A DNA stretch of 51,756 bases from Lichenicola sp964658455 (GCA_964658455.1 CAZZZA010000007.1:1-51756), one strand, 5' to 3'. Counted from the stretch's first letter, positions 8,552 to 18,411 are shown. Translations and numbers: made by a program. The notes: a model not told the origin generated them from the sequence alone.

Positions 8552-9899
8552 ACGCGACATCGACCGTGGCAGCGTGTTCGGCGAGTTCAGACGTCTGGCC
8601 CGCACCTCTGGCGCCGTCGGCGGCATCGCCGCGCGGCTGGCCGGCGCGCGTGTCGGCATCCGCACCAATAAGACCGCGCATGCCGAGGATCTGCGCGCGA
8701 TCCTGGGCGGGCTCAAGGGCCCGCTGATGAAGGTGGCGCAGATCCTCTCGACGATCCCGGACGCGATCCCGGCCGAATATGCCGAGGAACTCGCCCATCT
8801 GCAGGCCAACGCGCCGGCGATGGGCTGGTCGTTCGTGCGCCGGCGCATGGCCAACGAACTCGGCGCGGACTGGGAGGCCAGGTTCGCCAGCTTCGAGCAC
8901 GAGGCGATCGCCGCCGCCAGCCTCGGCCAGGTGCACCGCGCCACCTTGCTCGACGGGCGCGCGGTCGCGGCGAAGCTGCAGTATCCGGACATGAGCGCCA
9001 CCGTCGAGGCCGACCTGCGCCAGCTCAAGGTGGCGATCGCGGTCTATCACCGGATCGACAACGCGATCAAACAGGACGACGTATTCAAGGAACTCGCAGA
9101 ACGCGTCCGCGAGGAACTAGATTACACGCGCGAGGCCGCGCATCTGCGCCTGTATCGCGCGATGCTGGCCGGGTGCGACGACATCGCGGTGCCGGAACCG
9201 ATCGAGGATCTCTCCACCCGGCGTCTGCTGACCATGGGATGGCTCGACGGCCAGTCGATCAAGGACTACCTGGCCGGCAACCCGAGCCAGGAGAGCCGTA
9301 ATGCGGTGGCGAGAGCCCTGTTCCATGCCTGGTATCTGCCGCTCTACCGCTACGGCATCATCCATGGCGATCCGCATCTCGGCAATTTCCAGGTCCGTCC
9401 CGACCAGGGCATCAACCTGCTCGATTTCGGCGCCATCCGCGTGTTCCCGTCCAGGTTCATCCAGGGCGTCGTCGATCTGCAGCAGGCGATCGAGCGCGGT
9501 GACGACGAGCAGGCGTTTCATGCCTACCAGGCCTGGGGATTCACTGGCCTGACCCGCGAGACCATGGGCGTGCTCAACGAATGGGCCAAGTTCCTGCACG
9601 AGCCGCTGCTGCAGGACCGCGTCCGGCCGATCCAGGAGAACGACGATCCCACCTATGGCCGTTCGGTGGTGGAGCGTGTCCATGCCGGGCTGCAGCGCAC
9701 CGGCGGCGTGAAGCCGCCGCAGGAATTCGTGATGATCGACCGTTCGGCGATCGGGCTCGGCAGCGTGTTCCTGCGCCTGGGCGCGCGCCTGAACTGGCAC
9801 CGGCTGTATCACGAGACCATCGCCGGTTTCGATGCCGCCAGCCTGGCGCAGCGTCAATCCGAGGCGCTGGCGCAGGCCAGGGTGCCGCCGCCGCTCTAG
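8544..9899 (+). CDS. ABC1/UbiB (AarF) family atypical kinase
   Basis: A 451-residue UbiB/COQ8-like protein. The family-specific KxGQ-like motif is GPLMKVAQ (residues 59-66), the alanine-rich loop AAASLGQVH is at 123-131, the ATP lysine is Lys 144 in VAAKLQ, the catalytic loop is HGDPHLGN at 274-281, and the metal-binding DFG lies in NLLDFGAIR shortly after. Relatives support ubiquinone synthesis or lipid homeostasis through ATPase activity. There is no clear C-terminal transmembrane pair as in classical UbiB, so it may be a soluble paralogue. Overlaps pepF by 8 nt. Confidence 0.88.
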   Translation: MVERDIDRGSVFGEFRRLARTSGAVGGIAARLAGARVGIRTNKTAHAEDLRAILGGLKGPLMKVAQILSTIPDAIPAEYAEELAHLQANAPAMGWSFVRRRMANELGADWEARFASFEHEAIAAASLGQVHRATLLDGRAVAAKLQYPDMSATVEADLRQLKVAIAVYHRIDNAIKQDDVFKELAERVREELDYTREAAHLRLYRAMLAGCDDIAVPEPIEDLSTRRLLTMGWLDGQSIKDYLAGNPSQESRNAVARALFHAWYLPLYRYGIIHGDPHLGNFQVRPDQGINLLDFGAIRVFPSRFIQGVVDLQQAIERGDDEQAFHAYQAWGFTGLTRETMGVLNEWAKFLHEPLLQDRVRPIQENDDPTYGRSVVERVHAGLQRTGGVKPPQEFVMIDRSAIGLGSVFLRLGARLNWHRLYHETIAGFDAASLAQRQSEALAQARVPPPL

Positions 9900-9975
9900 G
9901 CGCGGGCCCGGCTTTCCCGATGCGGCGGTTTGCGCCTAGATTCTTCCCGACCGTCATCTTCTGCAGGATTGAGCC

Positions 9976-10974
9976 ATGTCCCGTATGGTCCGCTTCCACG
10001 AAACCGGCGCGCCCGAGGTCATGCGGATCGAGCCGCAGCCGCTGCGCGAGCCCGGCGAGGGCGAGATCCGCATCGCGGTGCGCGCGATCGGGCTGAACCG
10101 GGCGGAGGCCATGTTCCGCGCCGGCCGCTATCTCGAGAGCCCGGTGCTGCCCTCCGGTCTCGGCTACGAGGCGGCCGGGCTGGTCGAGGCGGTCGGGCCG
10201 GGCGTGTCCGGCTTCGAGCCCGGCCAGCCGGTCAGCACCATCCCGGCCTTTTCCATGAGCCGCTACGGCATGTATGGCGACCAGGTGATCGCGCCCGCCT
10301 TCGCCTGCGTGGCGCATCCGCCGTCGCTGCCGTTCGACAAGGCGGCGTCGGCCTGGATGCAGTACCTGACCGCCTGGGGCGCGCTGCACCAGATCGCCGG
10401 CCTCAAGGCGGGCGACACCGTGCTGATCCCGGCCGCGACCAGCAGCGTCGGGCTGGCGGCGATCCAGATCTGCAAGGCGGCCGGCGCCACCCCGGTCGCG
10501 CTCACCCGCACCGAGGCCAAGCGACAGCACCTGCTCGACCTCGTGCCGGGGCTCGAGATCGTCGTCACCGAGGCGCAGGATCTCGTCGCCGAGACCATGC
10601 GCCTGACCGGCGGCAAGGGTGCGAGGATCGCCTTCGATCCGGTCGGCGGCCCGACGGTCGAGAAGCTCGCCGCCGCCCTGTCGCCGGGCGGCATCCTGTT
10701 CCAGTACGGCGCGCTCAGCAGCGACCCGACGCCGCTGCCGCTGTTCACGCTGCTGAGCAAGCAGCTGACGATCCGCGGCTACACCCTGTTCGAGATCACC
10801 CAGAGCCGCGAGCGGCTGGCCGCCGGCAAGCGCTACGTGCTGGACGGTCTGGCCTCCGGCGCGCTCGATCCGGTGATCGCCCGGCACTTCCCGTTCGAGG
10901 AGGTGGTGGAGGCGCACCGGTTCATGGAATCGAACGCGCAGATCGGCAAGATCGTGCTGACCCTGCCGGGCTGA
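9976..10974 (+). CDS. Zinc-independent MDR oxidoreductase (quinone-oxidoreductase-like)
   Basis: A 332-residue medium-chain dehydrogenase/reductase. GroES-like domain at about 25-125 and Rossmann domain around ATSSVGLAAIQICKAAG (about 155-171) that binds NAD(P)H. The catalytic and structural zinc cysteines of true alcohol dehydrogenases are not visible, which favours the quinone oxidoreductase/enoyl reductase branch. The substrate is unknown. It is followed after 8 nt by the M48 protease, so the two may be co-transcribed. Confidence 0.85.
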   Translation: MSRMVRFHETGAPEVMRIEPQPLREPGEGEIRIAVRAIGLNRAEAMFRAGRYLESPVLPSGLGYEAAGLVEAVGPGVSGFEPGQPVSTIPAFSMSRYGMYGDQVIAPAFACVAHPPSLPFDKAASAWMQYLTAWGALHQIAGLKAGDTVLIPAATSSVGLAAIQICKAAGATPVALTRTEAKRQHLLDLVPGLEIVVTEAQDLVAETMRLTGGKGARIAFDPVGGPTVEKLAAALSPGGILFQYGALSSDPTPLPLFTLLSKQLTIRGYTLFEITQSRERLAAGKRYVLDGLASGALDPVIARHFPFEEVVEAHRFMESNAQIGKIVLTLPG

Positions 10975-10982
10975 CCGCGACG

Positions 10983-12224
10983 ATGCCGCCGCTGCTCGCC
11001 GCGCTGCTGGCCTGGTCGGTCGCCGGGACCGCCTGCGGCCTGCTGCTGCGCCGGCGTCAGGCGGCTTCGATCGAGGCGCACCGCGACCGCGTGCCGGCCG
11101 CGTTCGCTGGCAGCGTCACCCTGGAGCAGCATCGCCACGCCGCCGCCTACGGGCTGGCGCGGCTGCGCGCCGATACGGTGGCCAGCCTGATCGACCTCGC
11201 GCTGCTGGTGGCGGCGCTGTGGTTCGGCCTCGATCTCGCCGCGCGGCTGGTGTCGGCCGTGGTGCCGCCCGGCGTGGCGCGCAGCGTGTTGATCCTGGGC
11301 GCGCTGTGGCTCGCCGCCAGCCTGCTGGCGATGCCGATGCAGGCCTGGCGGGTGCTGGTGCTGGAGCAGCGGTTCGGCTTCAACCGCACCGGCAGGCTGG
11401 CGTTCCTGCGGGACGCGGCGCTGCAGACCCTGCTGACCGCCGCGATCGGCGCGCCGCTGCTGGCGGCGCTGTTCCTGGCGATGCGCGGCCTGCACGGTCC
11501 CTGGTGGGTGGCGGCCTGGGCGGTGCTGTCGCTGCTGACGGTCGCCGCACCGCCGCTCTATCTCCGGCTGATCGCCCCGCTGTTCAACCGGTTCGTGCCG
11601 CTGCGCGCCACCGTCGCCGCGCCGATCGAGGCCCTGCTCGCCCGCACCGGCTTTCGCGCCGGCGCGCTGCTGGAGATGGATGCCTCCCGGCGCAGCAGCC
11701 GCGGCAACGCCTATGTCATGGGATTCGGCCCGGCCAAGCGCATCGTGCTGTTCGACACGCTGCTGGACGGGCATCCGGCCTGCGAGATCGAGGCGGTGGT
11801 GGCGCACGAACTCGGCCATCTGCACCACCGCCACACCCTCACCGGCACGTTGCGCGGCATCGTCATGCTGTTCGGCCTGTGCGCCGCGGTCGGCTTCCTG
11901 TCGCGTCAGCCCTGGCTGCAACCCGGCCTGGGGCTGGTCCATCCCGATCCCGCCCTCGGGCTGCTGGCGTCGCTGCTGCTGGTCGGGATGGCCGGCCCGC
12001 TGCTCTCGCTGGCCGGCAACGCGCTGTCGCGACGCCACGAGTTCCAGGCCGATGCGTTCGCCAGGCGCATGGTCGGCGCCGGACCGATGGAGTCGGCGCT
12101 GATCCGGCTGTCGCGCGACAATGCGGCGACGCTAACACCGGACCGGCTCTATTCGCTTGTGTATCATACCCACCCGCCGGTGCCGCTCCGACTCGCCCGT
12201 CTGGGCGAAGCGGCGTCCGGCTAG
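10983..12224 (+). CDS. Ste24-type M48 metallopeptidase (CAAX prenyl protease 1-like)
   Basis: A 413-residue integral membrane zinc protease. Motifs in order: EQRFGFNRT (128-136), the Ste24 substrate-strand region RSSRGNAYVMGFG (237-249), HELGH zinc site at 275-279, and SRRHEFQADAFA with third ligand Glu 353. Several transmembrane segments flank these (about 65-95, 100-120, 150-195, 290-345). Bacterial Ste24/BepA-like proteins take part in membrane and envelope protein quality control; a prenyl substrate is not expected in bacteria. ATG 10983 starts just after the preceding oxidoreductase. Confidence 0.9.
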   Translation: MPPLLAALLAWSVAGTACGLLLRRRQAASIEAHRDRVPAAFAGSVTLEQHRHAAAYGLARLRADTVASLIDLALLVAALWFGLDLAARLVSAVVPPGVARSVLILGALWLAASLLAMPMQAWRVLVLEQRFGFNRTGRLAFLRDAALQTLLTAAIGAPLLAALFLAMRGLHGPWWVAAWAVLSLLTVAAPPLYLRLIAPLFNRFVPLRATVAAPIEALLARTGFRAGALLEMDASRRSSRGNAYVMGFGPAKRIVLFDTLLDGHPACEIEAVVAHELGHLHHRHTLTGTLRGIVMLFGLCAAVGFLSRQPWLQPGLGLVHPDPALGLLASLLLVGMAGPLLSLAGNALSRRHEFQADAFARRMVGAGPMESALIRLSRDNAATLTPDRLYSLVYHTHPPVPLRLARLGEAASG

Positions 12225-12281
12225 GGGTCCGGAAACCAAGCCCGCCCGGCTGGTGTTGTGGTGCAAAATGGGAACGGCCGC

Positions 12282-13304
12282 ATGACAGAGACCACCCGGA
12301 TTCTGGCACACACGCCGGGCGATCAGCCCGGGGCCCTGGCACGCAAGCCGAGCGAGATACCGGCCGCCGGATGGTTGCAGGTCCTCAAGCGCGTCGCCGT
12401 CGCCTTCATCAACGACCGGATCATGGCAGAGGCGGCGAGCTGCACCTTCTACACGCTGCTGGCGCTGTTCCCGGCGATCGCCACGCTGATCTCGATCTAC
12501 GGCCTGTTCACCGATCCGAAATCGCTCGAACAGCAGCTGCAATCGATGCAGGGCGTGGTGCCGAGCGGCGGCCTCGACCTCATCAAGGGCCAAATCACCG
12601 CCCTGACCTCGAGCCCGCCCAAGGCGCTCGGCTTCGGCGTGGCGCTCGGCCTGATCACCTCGCTCTGGAGCGCCAACAACGGCATGAAGTCGCTCTTCGA
12701 TGCGCTGAACGTGGTCTATCACGAGAAGGAGAAGCGCAGCTTCATCCGCCTGACCTTCCAGACCCTGGGCTTCACGCTGGGCGCGGTGGTGTTCCTGATC
12801 CTGGCGATGTTCGCCGTGGTGGCGCTGCCGATCGTGTTCAATTTCGTCGGCCTGGGCAGCATCGCCAACCAGGTGCTGTCGCTGGTGCGCTGGCCGCTGA
12901 TGCTGTTCCTGCTGACGATCGGCCTCGGCGTGGTCTACCGCTACGGGCCGAGCCGGGCGGCGGCGACGTTCCACTGGCTGAGCTGGGGTGCCGCGTTCGC
13001 GGCGATCTCCTGGGTGCTGATCTCCGCCGCCTTCTCCTATTACGTCGCCAATTTCGGCAGCTACAACAAGACCTACGGCTCGCTGGGCGCGGTGATCGGC
13101 TTCATGACCTGGATCTGGATCTCGACCATCGTGGTGCTGATGGGCGCCGAGCTGAATGCCGAACTCGAACTCCAGACCAGCCGCGACACCACGGTCGGTC
13201 CGGAGCGCGCCGCCGGGCAGCGCGGCGCCTTCAAGGCCGACCACCAGATCAACCATGCGCCCGACCGGCAGCCGGATACACAGGGCCGGCAAGCGCGGGT
13301 ATAG
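12282..13304 (+). CDS. YihY/BrkB (UPF0761) family inner-membrane protein
   Basis: A 340-residue protein with six predicted transmembrane helices and the family-typical opening LAxxCTFYTLLALFPAI-like segment (about residues 55-70) plus FSYYVANFGSYNKTYGSLG in the second half. The C-terminal tail (about 300-340) is hydrophilic and poorly conserved. YihY proteins are widespread inner-membrane proteins of uncertain function, once mis-assigned as RNase BN. ATG 12282 is chosen; GTG 12258 in the same frame would add eight residues. Confidence 0.88.
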   Translation: MTETTRILAHTPGDQPGALARKPSEIPAAGWLQVLKRVAVAFINDRIMAEAASCTFYTLLALFPAIATLISIYGLFTDPKSLEQQLQSMQGVVPSGGLDLIKGQITALTSSPPKALGFGVALGLITSLWSANNGMKSLFDALNVVYHEKEKRSFIRLTFQTLGFTLGAVVFLILAMFAVVALPIVFNFVGLGSIANQVLSLVRWPLMLFLLTIGLGVVYRYGPSRAAATFHWLSWGAAFAAISWVLISAAFSYYVANFGSYNKTYGSLGAVIGFMTWIWISTIVVLMGAELNAELELQTSRDTTVGPERAAGQRGAFKADHQINHAPDRQPDTQGRQARV

Positions 13305-13331
13305 AGGCCACCGCACAGACCGGAGCCTCCT

Positions 13332-13694
13332 ATGCACGACGATTTCCAGACCATGCCATCCGGCATCCAGTTCCGCGACGAGGTGGTCGGCACCGGTGAG
13401 TCGCCGCGCGCCGGGCAGACCGTGATCGTCCACTACACCGGCTGGCTCGACCAGGACGGCGCCCAGGGCAGGAAGTTCGACAGCTCGCGCGATCGCGGCC
13501 AGCCGTTCCGCTTCACGCTGGGCGTGCAGCAGGTGATCTCCGGCTGGGATATCGGCGTCGCCTCGATGCGCGTCGGCGGCCGCCGCACCCTGCGCCTGCC
13601 GCCGGAGCACGGCTACGGCGCGCGCGGCGCCGGCGGCGCCATTCCGCCCAACGCGACGCTGCTGTTCGACGTCGAACTGCTCGGGCTCGACTGA
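13332..13694 (+). CDS. FKBP-type peptidyl-prolyl cis-trans isomerase
   Basis: A compact 120-residue FKBP domain with no signal peptide, so cytosolic. Active-site pocket residues are recognisable in VIVHYTGWL (about 33-41), GQPFRFTLG, QVISGWDIGV (Trp in the pocket floor), and the C-terminal AIPPNATLLFDVELL. It catalyses proline isomerisation in folding proteins. The stop is only 3 nt from the convergent 5-oxoprolinase stop. Confidence 0.93.
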   Translation: MHDDFQTMPSGIQFRDEVVGTGESPRAGQTVIVHYTGWLDQDGAQGRKFDSSRDRGQPFRFTLGVQQVISGWDIGVASMRVGGRRTLRLPPEHGYGARGAGGAIPPNATLLFDVELLGLD

Positions 13695-13697
13695 GCG

Positions 13698-16600
13698 TCA
13701 GGCCGGGTCGCGGGGCGGGCCGTATCCGCCGCCGCCCGGCGTCTCGATGGTGATGCGATCGCCCGGCGCCAGCTCTGCCTGGGCGACGCCCGCGAGGCTC
13801 TCGCGGGTGCCGCAGCGCCGGTCGATCCATTGCCGGCCGGTGGCGCCGTCCCCGCCGCCGGCGAGCCCGAACGGCGCCACCGTCCTGCGCGACGAGACCA
13901 GCATCGCCGTCATCGGCGCCAGGAACCGCAGCGTCCGCACCAGCCCGTCGCCGCCGCGATGCGCGCCGGCGCCGCCCGAGCCGCGGCGCAGCGCGAACCG
14001 CTCGACCCGGACCGGCAGCCGCATCTCCATCACCTCCGGATCGGTCATGCGGGTGTTGGTCATGTGGGTCTGCACCCCGTCGGCGCCGTCGAAATCCGGC
14101 CCGGCGCCGCCGCCGCCGCCGATGGTCTCGTAGTACTGGCGGGTGGCGTCGCCGAAAATGAAGTTGTTCATCGTCCCCTGTGCCGAGGCGCAGGCCCCCA
14201 GCGCGCCGAGCAGCGCGTTGGCCACAGCCTGCGACAGCTCTGTATTGCCCGACACCACGGCGGCGCCGGGACGCGGCGACAGGAAGCAGCCGGGCGGCAC
14301 GATGATCTCGATCGGCCGCAGGCAGCCCTCGTTGAGCGGGATGTCGTCATCGAGCAGGCAGCGCAGCACGTACAGCACCGAGGCCCGGACCACCGCCGGC
14401 GGGGCGTTGAAGTTGCTGGGACGCTGCGCTCCGGTGCCGGTGAAATCGATGCGGGCGCGGCCGGCCGCCCGGTCGATGGCGACCGCGACCCGAAGCGGGG
14501 TGCCGTCATCGAGCGGGTAGGTCCGCGCCCCGTCCCGCAGCCGGCCGAGCAGGCGGCGCACCGCGCGTTCGGCATTGTCCATCACATGACCGGTATAGGC
14601 GGCGATGGTCGCCCAGCCATGGCGCGCGGCGATCCGGCCGAGGGCCGCGATCCCGGCCGCGTTGGCGGCGAGCTGGGCGGTCAGGTCGGCGATGTTGGTG
14701 TCCGGGTCGCGGGCCGGATAGCGCCCGGCGCCCAGCAGCGCCCGGATCTCGGCCTCGCGGAACACGCCGTCGCGCAGCACCAACACATCCTCGAACACCA
14801 CCCCTTCCTGGTCGAGCGCGGTCGAGAAGGGCGGCACCGAGCCCGGGGTGATGCCGCCGATATCGGCGTGATGGCCGCGGCTGCCGACCAGGGCGCGCAG
14901 CACGCCCGCATCATCGAACACCGGGCTGACCAGGGTCACGTCCGGCAGGTGGGTGCCGCCCTGGAACGGGTCGTTCAGCGCCACCGCATCGCCAGGCCGC
15001 AGCCGCTCGCCAAACGCCCGCAGCACATGGCGCACGCTCTCGCCCATCGCGCCGAGATGCACCGGCACATGCGGCGCGTTGGCGATCAGGTGCCCGTCGG
15101 CATCGAACAGCGCGCAGGAGAAATCGAGCCGCTCGCGGATGTTCACGCTCAGCGCGGTGTTCCGCAGCACCGTGCCCATCTGCTCGGCGACGCTGGCGAA
15201 CATCGCGTTGAACAGCGCCAGACGGACCGGGTCCGGCCGGCCCGGCTGCCCCTGGTCGGCGGCGCGGTCCGGTACGGGTCCGGGCCTGGCGGTTTCGCGC
15301 CGCAGCACCAGCCCGCCGCAGGGCGCCACGCAGGCCGCCCAGCCGGCCTCGACCATGGTGGTCGCATTGGCCTCGGTGATCAGCGCCGGCCCGGCGACCC
15401 GCTCGCCGGCGGCGAGCCGCGCGCGATCATGCATCGGCGCCGGCCGCATCGCCGCACCATCCCAGAGCACCACCTGCCGCGGCGGCGCGGCGGCGTCGCA
15501 CGGCTGCCAGGGGGCCTGCGGCGGGGTGATGCCGGCCGACGCCACCTCGACCTGCAGCGCGCGCACCACCAGCGCCCGCCCCTCGGTGGCGAAGCCGAAC
15601 TGCTGCCGGTGCGCCGAGGCGAACGCGGCCCGCATGGTCGCGGGGTCGGTGAGCGGCACCGCCAGCCAGCTCTCGCTGCCGGCATAGCGCAGCTGCGCCC
15701 GCATCGTGCCGCGCAGCGTGTCCGGGCTGGCACCGTCCGCGATCAGTGCCTGCCGAGCCGACTCCTCCAGCGTCGCCGCCAGCGCCCGAAGCGGCGCGAT
15801 CTCCGACAGCGGCTGCTCGACCGCCGCCTCGCGCAGCACCGACTGGTCGGCCAGCCCCATGCCGTAGGCGGACAGCAGGCCGGCGCGCGGATGGATGAAG
15901 ATGCGCTCCAGCCCGAGTTCGTCCGCCACCAGACAGGCATGCTGTCCGCCGGCGCCGCCGAAGCAGGCCAGGGTGAAGCCGTCGAGCGGCCGGCCGCGCG
16001 CCAGGCTGATGCGCCGGATCGCCTCCGCCATCTGCAGCACCGCCAGCCGCAGCGCGCCTGCGGCGATCGCCAGCGGCGCGAGCGGGGTGCCGGCGGCGTC
16101 GCATTGCGCCGAGAGCGCCTGGAACGCGGCCTCCACCGCCAGCGGATCGAGCGGCTCGTCGCCCCTGGCGCCGAACACCGCCGGGAACCGCTCCGGCCTG
16201 ATCCGGCCGAGCAGGATGTTGGCGTCGGTCACGGTCGGCGCGCCGCCGCGACGGTAGGCGGCGGGCCCGGGATCGGCGCCGCCGCTTTCCGGGCCGACCC
16301 GCAACCGTTCCCCGTCGAAGCGCAGGATCGAACCGCCGCCGGCGGCCACGGTCTCGATCGCCATCATCGGCGCGCGGATCGCCAGCCCGTCGACCACCGC
16401 CTCATCCTGGCGCTCGAACGCGCCATCGCCGCCGGCGGCGTCGTGCAGGCAGACATCGGTCGAGGTGCCGCCCATGTCGAAGCCGACGATGCGCGCGAAC
16501 CCGGCGGCGGCGGCGGTCCTGACCGCGCCGACCACGCCGCCGGCCGGTCCGGACAGGATCGCGTCGCGGGCGCGGAAGCGCTCGGCCCGCACCAGCCCGC

Positions 16601-17348
16601 CATGCGACTGCATGAACAGCAGCCCGACGCCCGGCAGCGCCCGGCTCAGCCGGTCGACGTGGCGGCGCAGCACCGGCGCCAGATAGGCATCGACCAGGGT
16701 GGTCTGGGCGCGCGGCACCAGGCGCGGGTGCGGGTCGGTCTCGTGGCTGGTGGAGACGTGGGCGAAGCCGGCGGCGCGTGCCAGCGCCGCCAGCCGCCGC
16801 TCCTGCGCCGGATGCGCCCAGCCATGCAGCAGCGCGATCGCGCACGACACCAGCCCGTCGGCCACCGCCCGCGCCAGCAGGGTGCGCGCGCACGCCTCGT
16901 CGAGCGGCTCGACCTCGCTGCCGTCGGCGGCGATCCGGCCGGGCACCGCCTCGATGCGCGCCGCCGGCGCCGACGGCCTGACGATCGCCAGCTTGAAAAG
17001 GTCGGGCCGGGCCTGGTCGCCGATCGCGAGCAGGTCCTCGAAACCGGGCGTGACCAGCAGCAGGGTAGGGGCGCCGCGCCGCTCCAGCAGCGCGTTGGTG
17101 GCGACCGTGGTGCCCATGCGCACGCTCTCGATCGCGCCGGCCGGGATCGGCTGGCCGGCCTCGAGCCCGAGCAGGGCGCGGATCCCGGCCAGCGCGGCAT
17201 CGTCGCCGGCGCCGGGCGTGCCGGACGGGCTCTCGCTGAGCCGCTTGGCGGCGTGCAGCGACCCGTCCGGGGCCAGCCCGATCAGGTCGGTGAAGGTGCC
17301 GCCCCGGTCGATCCAGATCCGCCAGCCGGGGCGGCGGTGGTCGCTAAT
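13698..17348 (-). CDS. 5-oxoprolinase / hydantoinase (fused HyuA-HyuB)
   Basis: An ATP-dependent amidohydrolase fusion of about 1216 residues, the usual length of the family. N-terminal HyuA (ASKHA) half: DRGGTFTD near residue 15 and FDMGGTSTD around 290; C-terminal HyuB half begins near RLALFNAMF and contains NDPFQGGTHLPDV and GSRGHHADIGG. It would open 5-oxoproline or a hydantoin-like ring. The oddity is the start: the conserved DRGGTFTD sequence lies upstream of the first ATG/GTG/TTG in frame (GTG 17123), and no canonical start exists further up. The best-fitting start is ATT at 17348, which overlaps the TAG stop of the preceding glycosyltransferase. Starting at 17123 would delete the ATP-binding motif. 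Confidence 0.85.
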   Translation of the reverse strand: MSDHRRPGWRIWIDRGGTFTDLIGLAPDGSLHAAKRLSESPSGTPGAGDDAALAGIRALLGLEAGQPIPAGAIESVRMGTTVATNALLERRGAPTLLLVTPGFEDLLAIGDQARPDLFKLAIVRPSAPAARIEAVPGRIAADGSEVEPLDEACARTLLARAVADGLVSCAIALLHGWAHPAQERRLAALARAAGFAHVSTSHETDPHPRLVPRAQTTLVDAYLAPVLRRHVDRLSRALPGVGLLFMQSHGGLVRAERFRARDAILSGPAGGVVGAVRTAAAAGFARIVGFDMGGTSTDVCLHDAAGGDGAFERQDEAVVDGLAIRAPMMAIETVAAGGGSILRFDGERLRVGPESGGADPGPAAYRRGGAPTVTDANILLGRIRPERFPAVFGARGDEPLDPLAVEAAFQALSAQCDAAGTPLAPLAIAAGALRLAVLQMAEAIRRISLARGRPLDGFTLACFGGAGGQHACLVADELGLERIFIHPRAGLLSAYGMGLADQSVLREAAVEQPLSEIAPLRALAATLEESARQALIADGASPDTLRGTMRAQLRYAGSESWLAVPLTDPATMRAAFASAHRQQFGFATEGRALVVRALQVEVASAGITPPQAPWQPCDAAAPPRQVVLWDGAAMRPAPMHDRARLAAGERVAGPALITEANATTMVEAGWAACVAPCGGLVLRRETARPGPVPDRAADQGQPGRPDPVRLALFNAMFASVAEQMGTVLRNTALSVNIRERLDFSCALFDADGHLIANAPHVPVHLGAMGESVRHVLRAFGERLRPGDAVALNDPFQGGTHLPDVTLVSPVFDDAGVLRALVGSRGHHADIGGITPGSVPPFSTALDQEGVVFEDVLVLRDGVFREAEIRALLGAGRYPARDPDTNIADLTAQLAANAAGIAALGRIAARHGWATIAAYTGHVMDNAERAVRRLLGRLRDGARTYPLDDGTPLRVAVAIDRAAGRARIDFTGTGAQRPSNFNAPPAVVRASVLYVLRCLLDDDIPLNEGCLRPIEIIVPPGCFLSPRPGAAVVSGNTELSQAVANALLGALGACASAQGTMNNFIFGDATRQYYETIGGGGGAGPDFDGADGVQTHMTNTRMTDPEVMEMRLPVRVERFALRRGSGGAGAHRGGDGLVRTLRFLAPMTAMLVSSRRTVAPFGLAGGGDGATGRQWIDRRCGTRESLAGVAQAELAPGDRITIETPGGGGYGPPRDPA

Positions 17349-18411
17349 CGCTGGCGACCAGCCGCAGGCCCGGATTGTGCTGGCTGGCGAGCTGGCGGTA
17401 GAGCGCCAGGTAGTCGTCGGCCATGCGCCGCGCGGTGAAGCGCGCCTCGAACCGCTCCCGGATCGCCCGCGACGACAGCGTCGGCAGCCGCTCGATGGCG
17501 GCGATCGCCCCGGTCTCGTCCTCGACCACCAGGCCGGTCAGGCCGTCCTCGATGATTTCCGGCACCGAGCCGCGGTTGAGGGCGATGACCGGGGTGCCGC
17601 AGGCCATGGCCTCGATCATCACCAGGCCGAACGGCTCCGGCCAGTCGATCGGCATCAGCAGGCCGCGGGCGCCGGACAGGAAGGCCGGCTTCTGGGTGTC
17701 GTTGATCTCGCCGACCAGCTCGACCCCGTCGCCCAGCATCGGCTTGATCACGGTGTCGAAATAGCCGACATCGACCACATCCACCTTGGCGGCGATCTTG
17801 AGCGGTATGCCGACCGCGCGGGCGATGCGGATCGCCTTGTCCACGCCCTTCTCCGGGCAGATGCGGCCCAGGAAGGCGAGGTAGGACCGGTCCTTGCCGT
17901 CAGGATCGCCCTGCGGCGTCAGCAGGTTGATCGGCAGGCCGTGCAGGACCGTCTTGACGAAGTTCGCCTCCGGCAGCGGCCGGCGCTGCGCGTCGGAGAT
18001 CGACACCACCGGCACCTTGCTGAAGGCCTCGAACACCGGCTTGAGTTCGGCCAGGTCGAGCCTGCCGTGCATGGTGGTCAGGAACGGGACCGACTGGCGC
18101 GAGAAATGGGTGAAGGGCCAGTAATCCATGTGGAAATGCAGCACGTCGAACTGGTCGAGGCTGCGGGCCACCTTTTCCATCATTAGCATGTGCGGCGCGA
18201 TCGGGTCGCGGATCGCCGGGTCCAGCCGCAGCGCCCGCGGCCAGCACGGGTGCAGGATCGCCGACGTCACGCTGTCGCCGCTGGCAAACAGGGTGACATC
18301 GTGACCGAGATTGACCAGCTCCTCGGTCAGGAACGACACCACCCGCTCGGTGCCGCCGTAAAGCTTGGGCGGAACGGCTTCGTGAAGCGGTGCGATCTGG
18401 GCGATCCGCAT
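17344..18411 (-). CDS. Family 4 glycosyltransferase
   Basis: A 355-residue GT-B retaining glycosyltransferase. The N-terminal acceptor domain starts MRIAQIAPL and has the glycine-rich YGGTERVV; the C-terminal donor domain carries LGRICPEKGVD and the E-x7-E region PEPFGLVMIEAMACGTP, which binds the sugar nucleotide. No transmembrane segment or signal peptide. The ATG at 18411 has AAGGAG 7 nt upstream; a TTG at 18414 is less likely. The acceptor is unknown. Its TAG stop overlaps the apparent ATT start of the 5-oxoprolinase, so the two are probably translated from one message although no shared pathway is obvious. Confidence 0.88.
   Translation of the reverse strand: MRIAQIAPLHEAVPPKLYGGTERVVSFLTEELVNLGHDVTLFASGDSVTSAILHPCWPRALRLDPAIRDPIAPHMLMMEKVARSLDQFDVLHFHMDYWPFTHFSRQSVPFLTTMHGRLDLAELKPVFEAFSKVPVVSISDAQRRPLPEANFVKTVLHGLPINLLTPQGDPDGKDRSYLAFLGRICPEKGVDKAIRIARAVGIPLKIAAKVDVVDVGYFDTVIKPMLGDGVELVGEINDTQKPAFLSGARGLLMPIDWPEPFGLVMIEAMACGTPVIALNRGSVPEIIEDGLTGLVVEDETGAIAAIERLPTLSSRAIRERFEARFTARRMADDYLALYRQLASQHNPGLRLVASD

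Noticed and set aside
13830..17438. A 1202-codon open frame on the plus strand opposite the 5-oxoprolinase
   Set aside because: Composition is Arg/Gln/His/Ala-rich with no recognisable domain; it is the antisense shadow of a high-GC gene whose real product is clear.
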